A program made the translations under genes and the position numbers. Positions 1 to 5,264 of a stretch of DNA of 6,937 bases are shown one piece after another. How positions within the stretch are numbered: the stretch's first letter is position 1; every line of letters starts with the position of its first letter. Source of the DNA: an uncultured Candidatus Saccharibacteria bacterium (GTDB taxonomy: Bacteria; Patescibacteriota; Saccharimonadia; Saccharimonadales; Saccharimonadaceae); the NCBI GenBank assembly GCA_948944455.1, contig CARBES010000038.1:1-6937 (forward strand). Direction: 5' to 3'. The notes beneath the pieces are model-generated. The model made no database searches, was not told where the DNA came from, and saw only the letters and a program-made list of their open reading frames with translations.

Positions 1-59
1 GGTTGAGGAAAGTCTAGAAATAACTAACCCGAGGATATATTATCTTTTCCTTATTACCC

Positions 60-98
60 AAAAAAGCTGCTGGCAAAGGTCACCCTACCAGCAGCTTT
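60..98 (-). terminator. Intrinsic terminator of the surface-protein operon
   Basis: On the minus strand, 11 bases at 88-98 (AAAGCTGCTGG) pair perfectly with 63-73 (CCAGCAGCTTT). A small inner AGG/CCT stem can extend the hairpin. The stem runs directly into six T (complement of A60-65). It begins 11 bp after the stop codon of the last operon gene, the standard place for a factor-independent terminator. Confidence 0.88.
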
Positions 99-109
99 CC
101 GTTCTCTAC

Positions 110-1063
110 CTAGCGGCGGTTCTTGCGGAATACTAGGTAAACCGCGAACCCAGCCACTGCACCGAAGGCAATCAAGCCCGTCAGTAGGTAATCCATGCGA
201 GAGATATTCAAAGTATCCAACAGCATGGAGCCAGTGCTAGGAGTTTCCGGAGCCTTTGGACTGTACTTAATCTCGACCCGGTTCATCGAGATCACTTTTC
301 CTTCTGCGTCATAAGCAACTACAGCTACAATATACGTACCAGCTTGAGCTTTGTATTTTTCGAACGGTAAAGTCAACGCAATATGTCCATTCTCATCCAA
401 AACATCTCGTCCCAAGATCAATGCTTCTTGCTCACCGTCACTATTCACGAACAATGGCTTCGAATCACCATCCTTAGTATAAACTTGAACCTGTAACTTA
501 TTTACTGATTCATTAGCCGTAATATGGATAATTGGGTCATTATTCTCGGCGGTTTCGCCCTTTGAGACTACGCTAACCGCGCGGTAGCTAATGGTAATCA
601 CATCTTCAAGTTTCGCGCCATTTGTACCAGTCGCAACCGCCTTAAAGTTATAATCAGTCTCTCCAAGTGGCAAACTAACATCAAATACTGCCGAAAGCTC
701 GCTTTCACTAGACCGTGGGTCATTAAATGTCTGAGTAATTTCACGACCATCATCGCCCTTATAGCTCATTACTAGTTGCATCGACTTAATATTAATAGTC
801 GACACCGTCACCTGGACCTTATTGCTGGTGACCTGCTCACCATTCTTCGGCGAAACAATCCGTACATCCGAAGTTTTCTCGTCCGGACGCACTTCGACCG
901 TGACAGTTGTACCTTTGCTACCAGTGCTCGTTGCTTCCTCGCGGCTATCCGTCACCATATCCGCGTCATAAGCCGAAGCGGGCAAGCACAAGGCCACTCC
1001 TGTCATAATGCCGACAACCGCCAGCCCAGACAAGCCCAAAAGTTGCTTTTTTCTCTTTTGCAT
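110..1063 (-). CDS. Secreted Ig-like surface protein with TPSTG motif and C-terminal anchor
   Basis: The 317-residue product looks exported and retained at the cell surface. It has a signal peptide (Lys/Arg-rich start, hydrophobic core, likely cleavage after the ASA ending at residue 31) and a Ser/Thr/charged linker. Two beta-rich Ig-like regions follow at about 67-160 (opening IVSPKNGEQV, typical of bacterial Ig-like domains) and 172-267. The C-terminus has TPSTG (273-277), a hydrophobic helix of about 20 residues and a basic FRKNRR tail. This matches a sortase-type sorting signal, except that Leu of LPXTG is replaced by Thr and the motif-to-helix spacing is long. It could instead simply be membrane anchored. 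The gene is last in the operon, 107 bp after the preceding gene. No good promoter and only a weak purine-rich ribosome site lie in the gap. The ATG at 1063 is favoured because it keeps the signal peptide whole. The role in csc-type clusters would be that of the small LPXTG protein, which is inference. The family is not firmly recognised. Confidence 0.82.
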   Translation of the reverse strand: MQKRKKQLLGLSGLAVVGIMTGVALCLPASAYDADMVTDSREEATSTGSKGTTVTVEVRPDEKTSDVRIVSPKNGEQVTSNKVQVTVSTINIKSMQLVMSYKGDDGREITQTFNDPRSSESELSAVFDVSLPLGETDYNFKAVATGTNGAKLEDVITISYRAVSVVSKGETAENNDPIIHITANESVNKLQVQVYTKDGDSKPLFVNSDGEQEALILGRDVLDENGHIALTLPFEKYKAQAGTYIVAVVAYDAEGKVISMNRVEIKYSPKAPETPSTGSMLLDTLNISRMDYLLTGLIAFGAVAGFAVYLVFRKNRR

Positions 1064-1110
1064 ACTCTACACTCTTTCTTATTAGTTTTTATTTGAATTC
1101 GCACCGAGCC

Positions 1111-1148
1111 GTCGTCTCGCAGAATACTACTCGCAATAGTATTACGAC
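1111..1148 (-). other. Intercistronic hairpin with bulge in the surface operon
   Basis: Between the second and third operon genes, the minus-strand RNA can form a two-part stem: GTCGT (1144-1148) with ACGAC (1111-1115), and AATACTA (1137-1143) with TAGTATT (1123-1129). The loop is TTGCGAG and a 7-base bulge is CTGCGAG, so the hexamer TGCGAG appears twice. There is no T-run after it, so it is not an ordinary terminator. An RNA stability or processing element would be a reasonable guess. Confidence 0.5.
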
Positions 1149-1170
1149 TGCCCACATTCTCATCTTCGCG

Positions 1171-2157
1171 CTAGACAAGCTTGCGGGTTTTACGCTCTTT
1201 GCGCTTTCTGATTATGATTATAATCCACACAATTATGATAGTCAATAGCAAAATGAACAAAATCATCATAATTACCGGCATCACAATCACAATTCTTGAT
1301 TCGCTACGCTCCTCGCCAGCTACCGAGATCTTAAACTCAACCTGAAAAATTCCAAAAAACGGCACTTCTTCCCAGGTCGTATCAACTTTATAAGTTGTAC
1401 CTGGATAAGCCGGAATCATCCCCTCGTCTTTAAAAAGCTCCTTGCCGAAGAAAGTCTTCGCTATATAAGAATAGTGTGCGGCAAAATCGGTATTACCAGT
1501 ATTCTTAATCGCTGCGTGCGCTGTCAAAGGCCCGCTGAACGCAAACTTCTGAAAATCATATTCTAGAATTTCCCCAGATTCATTCGTGTCGCCGGTCGAG
1601 CGCCCCGTAATCACGGAGCCAATTTGCCCAACTGTCTGAATACTAGCATCGCTGCCATCGCTCAAAACCTGCGCCCAGATCACTGCATACTGTGAACCTC
1701 CAGGGATATCTTCCGGAACGTCAACTCGATAAGAAATCGTCTGGCTCTCGTTCGGACCGATCGTAAACTGCGCTTCCTTTACATATTCTCCTGCATCGTT
1801 CCGAATCGTGATCCAGCGCGAAAGCTGTGTATATGATGTTACCTCATCAAAGCTGAGCGCGTTATCTTCGCCTTTTACGACATACGGAGTAGTATATACA
1901 CGGTAACGATAAGTCGTGTTGCCAGTATTAGTTACTTGGATTACGCAACCTTTAGGAATGTCACTTGGACAGTGTTCGGCATTCCCCTCCAATACCTCAC
2001 CAGCATCAAGAGTAACTCGCACTGCACTTGGCGCCACCTGTAGGATATTCGCCGAAGCAAATGCATCATCACCTTCGTCCGCATAGGCCGGGGTGGCGCT
2101 GAATGCTCCCCCCAGCATCAGCAAAGCCGACAACCCCACCAGGATTATTTTTCGCAT
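1171..2157 (-). CDS. WxL-interacting-like (DUF916-type) membrane-anchored surface protein, second copy
   Basis: The 328-residue product has a signal peptide (cleavage likely after AYA, residues 24-26), an N-terminal beta domain (about 38-165), a second beta domain (about 195-285), a strongly hydrophobic helix (about 290-316) and a tail of Lys/Arg. It should sit outside the cell, anchored by its C-terminus. The layout and the VPEDIPGGSQYAV segment resemble the WxL-interacting family (DUF916/DUF3324), whose members bind peptidoglycan and hold WxL proteins. It is clearly paralogous to the gene before it: shared YTxLxxWIT, DVPxDxPxGxQYA, a xxNTGN motif and a GIFxV segment occur in the same order. 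It differs by a short insertion with two cysteines, C63 and C71. The ATG lies one base after the upstream stop, and AAGGAG at 2169-2174 sits inside the end of that gene, so translation is probably coupled. Family assignment is by eye; surface location is firmer than function. Confidence 0.8.
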   Translation of the reverse strand: MRKIILVGLSALLMLGGAFSATPAYADEGDDAFASANILQVAPSAVRVTLDAGEVLEGNAEHCPSDIPKGCVIQVTNTGNTTYRYRVYTTPYVVKGEDNALSFDEVTSYTQLSRWITIRNDAGEYVKEAQFTIGPNESQTISYRVDVPEDIPGGSQYAVIWAQVLSDGSDASIQTVGQIGSVITGRSTGDTNESGEILEYDFQKFAFSGPLTAHAAIKNTGNTDFAAHYSYIAKTFFGKELFKDEGMIPAYPGTTYKVDTTWEEVPFFGIFQVEFKISVAGEERSESRIVIVMPVIMMILFILLLTIIIVWIIIIIRKRKERKTRKLV

Positions 2158-2158
2158 T

Positions 2159-3088
2159 TTAGTTTAATCTCCTTCCCCGCACCCGGTTTATAATCCAGAA
2201 CACAACCACAAAGATCAATAATAGGATAATAAACAGGAACCAGATCGGGCAAAGGAAGACAACTTTTTCCGTCACATCATCTTTCCCCAAGAAATTCACC
2301 GTCTGTTTTACCTTAAAGATCCCTAGCGCTGGCGCACCTTCCCAAACGACTTCATTATAGCGCTTTGTTTCTGGTAAAATTATCCGTGTCTCCGGATTGT
2401 CTTCATTTGAATAAACTTCCTCACCACCAAAGAACGGGAACACCTGCAATGTATAAGTCGCAGTCGCATGCACGTTACCAGTATTTTCTACGGTCGAAGT
2501 CGCGACAATTGGTGGTTGAAAACGAAAACTTGGAATTTTATTTTCAATCACTTTACCCTCTTTACGAGTATTACCTTCGACAGTGGAGTACATGACCAAA
2601 CCAATTCGCTGAATCGCGCCAATCGCCGCACCCTGCCCATTTCCGTCGCCTTCCTCATTCACCATAGTCACCATAATTGCTGCATACTGACCACCGGCCG
2701 GAACATCTTTCGGTACATCAACTATCACATCAATTTTTACTGATCCATTTGGCTCAACTTCACCTTCGGTCTGCGAAAGCGTAATCCATTTCGCCAAATC
2801 AGTGTAATTAGACTCGGTCTTATAATCTGGATCGTAATCCTCATCTGACACCGAATACACCGTTGCCTCAACCGTGAACTTAAACGGTTTTGTCCCCGTA
2901 TTCTGTACCTGAAAACTCTTCTCCGTCTTTTCTCCAGGCGCTAGCTCCAAATCAAGCTTCGCTGGCGAAACTTGCAAACGATATTCTGGCTGCTCATCCG
3001 CAAATACGGGGCCAGCCACCACTGTTGACATCCCCAACACCAATGCTAACGAGCCCAATATTTTCCCTATTCGTCCTAAGACTCTCAC
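2159..3088 (-). CDS. WxL-interacting-like (DUF916-type) membrane-anchored surface protein, first copy
   Basis: This 309-residue protein opens the three-gene surface operon. It has a signal peptide with likely cleavage after VFA (28-30), a first beta domain from about 36 to 150 containing LQVSPAKLDLELAPGE and DVPKDVPAGGQYAAI, a second beta domain at about 190-272, a hydrophobic helix (about 278-300) and a basic tail (NRVRGRRLN). The first domain matches the general pattern of the WxL-interacting family: an SP..L.L.PGE start, a VxNTG strand, and a PxGGQYA turn. By analogy it would bind cell wall with one domain and the neighbouring small secreted protein with the other. The GTG at 3088 is chosen because GGAGGT (3094-3099) lies five bases before it and because the next Met (residue 20) would destroy the signal peptide. 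The stop TAA is one base from the ATG of its paralogue. Exact function is inference. Confidence 0.82.
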   Translation of the reverse strand: MRVLGRIGKILGSLALVLGMSTVVAGPVFADEQPEYRLQVSPAKLDLELAPGEKTEKSFQVQNTGTKPFKFTVEATVYSVSDEDYDPDYKTESNYTDLAKWITLSQTEGEVEPNGSVKIDVIVDVPKDVPAGGQYAAIMVTMVNEEGDGNGQGAAIGAIQRIGLVMYSTVEGNTRKEGKVIENKIPSFRFQPPIVATSTVENTGNVHATATYTLQVFPFFGGEEVYSNEDNPETRIILPETKRYNEVVWEGAPALGIFKVKQTVNFLGKDDVTEKVVFLCPIWFLFIILLLIFVVVFWIINRVRGRRLN

Positions 3089-3093
3089 TTTTT

Positions 3094-3099
3094 ACCTCC
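3094..3099 (-). promoter_or_regulatory. Ribosome binding site deciding the GTG start
   Basis: GGAGGT is a near-complete match to the anti-Shine-Dalgarno partner and lies five bases before GTG at 3086-3088. It supports this non-ATG start over the later ATG. Confidence 0.8.
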
Positions 3100-3115
3100 A
3101 ATAACTTATTCTTCT

Positions 3116-3143
3116 ATTATACCGAAAAATCGCCAGAGCGCAA
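3116..3143 (-). promoter_or_regulatory. Sigma70-type promoter of the three-gene surface operon
   Basis: The minus strand shows TTGCGC (complement of 3138-3143), a 16-base spacer, and a perfect TATAAT (complement of 3116-3121). Transcription would start near 3109, giving an untranslated leader of about 20 bases with the ribosome site in it. The -35 box is only three bases from the stem of the preceding terminator. Confidence 0.75.
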
Positions 3144-3146
3144 GCA

Positions 3147-3192
3147 CTAACTATAAAAAATCACCCCCGAAGGAGTGATTTTTTATAGTTAG
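3147..3192 (-). terminator. Perfect 18-bp terminator hairpin after the small secreted protein gene
   Basis: CTAACTATAAAAAATCAC (3147-3164) and its exact reverse complement (3175-3192) flank a 10-base loop. Six A or T in each arm provide a U-run on either strand, so it can work in both directions. It lies 10 bp after the stop of the 206-residue gene and separates that unit from the following operon. Confidence 0.88.
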
Positions 3193-3202
3193 CCGTAAGA
3201 AG

Positions 3203-3823
3203 CTAGCTCTGAGCAGTAGCAGTGAAAACTACATCAGTCGTGTAGCGACCAGGTTGTTGGTTTTCGTTTGCAAAGACACCAAAGGTAACGTAAGTTGTAG
3301 CCTTGCCGTTAGCAGGAACTGTACCAGTATTACCAGTGCCAGTCAAAAGCTGAGCCGGGGTGCCACCGCGAGCCGGAACCGCCTTCCAAGAAGTTGGAGC
3401 AGTGGTCGGGTTCGAGGTACTTGTAGCAAAGCCCCAAGCCGAATTTGCAGTGCTACTTCCGCCCATCGACGAACCAGTAACAGCCTCAATGCGATCGCCA
3501 GCAGCGCTAATCAAAGCATTGTCAGTTGAACGATCCTCAAGCGTAAGCTTGTAGGTGTGCTGTTGATCATTACCGTTCACGGTAACTGCGATGCTACGAG
3601 TGGAAACATTCGTATTCCCTGGCGTTACACCTTCAATGAGAACACCGTCAGCGCCAAGAGCATCAGCAGTAGATGCATCGGTAAGCGTAATCGAAAGAGC
3701 GTCGTCAATAACGGCAGTTACTGGGACGGTAGCTTCCGAAGCGTACGAAGCTAGTGGCAAAGCTGCAGCACCAAGACCAGCAACAACACCCAAAGCAGCC
3801 ATGGCTGCAGTCATTTTCTTCAT
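3203..3823 (-). CDS. Small secreted beta-rich surface protein (possibly WxL-like)
   Basis: The 206-residue product has a signal peptide with likely cleavage after SYA (26-28) and no later membrane helix, so it is probably fully exported. The mature part is rich in Thr, Ala, Ser, Gly and Val and has alternating beta-strand patterns, ending in TYVTFGVFANENQQPGRY and a final strand VVFTATAQ. This is typical of a secreted beta-sandwich domain. Its position next to two WxL-interacting-like genes suggests the WxL partner role. However, the sequence has W130-G-F and W146-K-A rather than a clean W-x-L, and lacks the second YxxxLTWTL motif, so membership is uncertain. A shell or pilin-like subunit is an alternative. 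It has its own near-consensus promoter, AAGGAG (3831-3836) seven bases before ATG, and a strong terminator, so it is likely made in large amounts as a single-gene transcript. Confidence 0.8.
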   Translation of the reverse strand: MKKMTAAMAALGVVAGLGAAALPLASYASEATVPVTAVIDDALSITLTDASTADALGADGVLIEGVTPGNTNVSTRSIAVTVNGNDQQHTYKLTLEDRSTDNALISAAGDRIEAVTGSSMGGSSTANSAWGFATSTSNPTTAPTSWKAVPARGGTPAQLLTGTGNTGTVPANGKATTYVTFGVFANENQQPGRYTTDVVFTATAQS

Positions 3824-3887
3824 ATTTATTCTCCTTTTTATTTTTTGGATTTATTGAATATTTTTATATGTGACCTTTATGTTCTTT

Positions 3888-3936
3888 ATTATACGCAAGC
3901 GTTTTTCAAAAGTCAACAACTTTTTTCAACTTTTTT
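3888..3936 (-). promoter_or_regulatory. Strong promoter with UP-like phased A-tracts for the small secreted protein gene
   Basis: The minus strand carries TTGACT (complement of 3911-3916), exactly 17 bases, then TATAAT (complement of 3888-3893). Directly upstream of the -35 box the 10-mer AAAAAAGTTG occurs twice in tandem (3927-3936 and 3917-3926), placing A-tracts one helical turn apart, like an UP element. The start would be near 3881, leaving an A/T-rich leader of about 58 bases. Confidence 0.9.
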
Positions 3937-3938
3937 AT

Positions 3939-3969
3939 AAAAATATCCCCACCTCCTGGTGGGGATATT
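3939..3969 (-). terminator. Intrinsic terminator of pgk
   Basis: The arms 3958-3969 and 3942-3953 form a 12-bp stem with core ATCCCCACC/GGTGGGGAT and a four-base loop, followed on the minus strand by five T. It begins seven bases after the pgk stop codon. A T-run on the plus-strand side (3973-3978) would let it work in the other direction as well. Confidence 0.88.
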
Positions 3970-3976
3970 CTATTTT

Positions 3977-5062
3977 TTACTTATCTTCGAGCGCTTCTAG
4001 TCCCGGCATTTCCCCGCCCGAGAGCAACGCCAGTGCCGCGCCGCCACCGGTAGAGACTAGCGACACTGTCCAATCCGGATGTTTCGCCACCAAATTCTCG
4101 ACAAATCCTGATGTATCACCTCCGCAAATGATCGAGGTTTCTCCATCGTCCTCGCCCAAAGTCTGCGTTACGATCGTTGAAGCTGTCGCATAAGCCGGAT
4201 CTTCCACCTTCCCAAGCACACCATTCCAAACTACTGTTTTCGCTCCGTGGATCATATCGACAATCTTCGTTGTCGAAATCGGCCCAATATCCAGCTTTTC
4301 GCCCGCACTATTCTCGTCAAAATCTTCCGCCACATAAATTTGTGGATGATCGCTCGTATAGCCATCCGCCGCGATTTTCCCACCCACTATAATCCGATCC
4401 GCCACCGGCAGGAACTTATCAATCAGCGGCTGTTTGTCCGCCACCTTTGACCCCCCGATAATCACTACTAGCGGATGTTCCGGGTTCTCAAGTGCCCCAC
4501 GCAGCATCGTAACTTCCTTCTCCAACAAAAGACCCGCTACCGATGGAAGAAGTTTCGTAATCGCCACCGTCGAAGCCTGTTCACGATGCGCTACTGCAAA
4601 CCCATCTTGGACAAACAAAGTAGCGCCCGTCGCTTGCACCAACTCACGCGCAAAATCTTCCGAATTCGCCTTTTCCTCCGGCGAGAACCGCAGGTTCTCT
4701 AATAAGGTCACGCTTCCCTCCGGCGCCTCCTCAATCGCTAAAGCTAATTGCTCCATATCTGTATGTTCGACAAAACCGATCGCTCGCCCCGGCAAATTCT
4801 CTGCCAAAACTTCCACTATCGGTCGTAGCGACAGCTTCTTGTCATAACCTTCTGGCCGGCCCAAATGTGAAATCAGAATCACTTTCTGCGCCCCATTCTC
4901 GAGCAAGTAGTTGATCGTCGGCAAGCTCTCTCGTACTCGAAAGTCGCTCGCTACTTGTATATCGCCCTCTTCATCTTCGTATAGTGGCACATTATAATCC
5001 GCCCGCACTAGGACCACCTGGTCCTTCACCTCCACATCTCGAACTGTTTTCTTCTGGAACAT
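3977..5062 (-). CDS. pgk: Phosphoglycerate kinase, compact form
   Basis: It transfers phosphate from 1,3-bisphosphoglycerate to ADP in the cytosol, the first ATP-forming step of lower glycolysis. The N-terminal substrate domain shows VRADYNVPL (19-27), SHLGRP (65-70), LLENLRF (120-126) and AHR (158-160). The hinge has GLLLEKE (177-183). The nucleotide domain has GGSKVADK (203-210) with both lysines, LDIGP (257-261), VVWNG (277-281), CGGDT (313-317) and STGGGAALALL (337-347). At 361 residues it is shorter than the usual 390-400: between GGKIA (227-231) and LDIGP only 25 residues remain, where typical enzymes have about 65-70, so a helical segment is missing. Other departures are GPIS for the usual GPK(T/S), and NGVLGKVE for NGPMGVFE. 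AAGGAGG lies three bases before the ATG, and the gene has its own promoter and terminator. The identity is certain; the altered loops are real differences. Confidence 0.97.
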   Translation of the reverse strand: MFQKKTVRDVEVKDQVVLVRADYNVPLYEDEEGDIQVASDFRVRESLPTINYLLENGAQKVILISHLGRPEGYDKKLSLRPIVEVLAENLPGRAIGFVEHTDMEQLALAIEEAPEGSVTLLENLRFSPEEKANSEDFARELVQATGATLFVQDGFAVAHREQASTVAITKLLPSVAGLLLEKEVTMLRGALENPEHPLVVIIGGSKVADKQPLIDKFLPVADRIIVGGKIAADGYTSDHPQIYVAEDFDENSAGEKLDIGPISTTKIVDMIHGAKTVVWNGVLGKVEDPAYATASTIVTQTLGEDDGETSIICGGDTSGFVENLVAKHPDWTVSLVSTGGGAALALLSGGEMPGLEALEDK

Positions 5063-5065
5063 TCT

Positions 5066-5087
5066 CCTCCTTTTCTCTATTATACCA
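5066..5087 (-). promoter_or_regulatory. Extended -10 promoter and close ribosome site of pgk
   Basis: The minus strand has TGG followed by TATAAT (complement of 5079-5084), an extended -10 element. The sequence 17 bases further upstream (CCCCGA) does not look like a -35 box. A start near 5072 would leave a leader of only about ten bases, with AAGGAGG (5066-5072) at its 5' end. Confidence 0.75.
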
Positions 5088-5128
5088 CTCCTTAAAAACT
5101 TTCGGGGATCGGCCGCAAAACATAAGGC

Positions 5129-5263
5129 AACTCTCGTACTAAGCCTTTCGGGATCTGTGAGAGACTAAAAGAACCGCCTCTCTTAAGAGAAGCAGCTCTT
5201 TATTTTGCTTAACCTTACTGGACGCGTCTCGAACCAGAACCTGAAAGGTTTAGTGCGAGAGTT
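5129..5263. repeat. Nested inverted repeat filling the pyk-pgk gap
   Basis: The arms 5129-5151 and 5241-5263 are inverted copies, with 20 of 23 positions exact. As plus-strand RNA all 23 pair, three of them G-U; as minus-strand RNA the same three become A-C mismatches. Further in, TCTG (5154-5157) pairs with CAGA (5235-5238), and GAGAC (5161-5165) with GTCTC (5226-5230), extending the rod inward. A terminator-like hairpin (5168-5201) sits at its apex. No clear plus-strand promoter, exit terminator or target-site duplication is visible, so small RNA, read-through structure and miniature mobile element all remain open. Confidence 0.7.
5166..5201 (-). terminator. Probable intrinsic terminator of pyk
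   Basis: As minus-strand RNA, 5187-5201 pairs along all 15 positions with 5168-5182, including three G-U pairs, around a TTAA loop. The same stem read on the plus strand has three mismatches, so the minus strand is the functional one. The stem ends in TTCTTT plus one more T, a modest U-run, and A-rich sequence precedes it. It lies about 65 bp after the pyk stop. Confidence 0.65.
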
Positions 5264-5264
5264 T

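Noticed and set aside
5..14. GAGGAAAGTC resembles the conserved 5' block of bacterial RNase P RNA
   Set aside because: The match ends after ten bases, the expected GGGCTCC-like continuation is absent, and the following 100 bases hold a terminator and a minus-strand gene instead of the rest of that RNA.
987..1000. Possible lipobox (VALC, Cys26) in the Ig-like protein's signal peptide
   Set aside because: The residue before Cys is Leu, not Gly, Ala or Ser, and a normal cleavage site (ASA) follows five residues later, together with a C-terminal anchor.
4434..4847. A 137-codon plus-strand open frame opposite pgk
   Set aside because: It is fully antisense to pgk, with low-complexity Ser/Ala content and no ribosome site.
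5129..5144. The minus strand has TAGTACGAGAG, identical to part of the 23S rRNA sarcin-ricin loop
   Set aside because: The bases after it (TTG) do not restore the loop's closing GGACC side, no other rRNA sequence is nearby, and it is explained as an arm of the inverted repeat.
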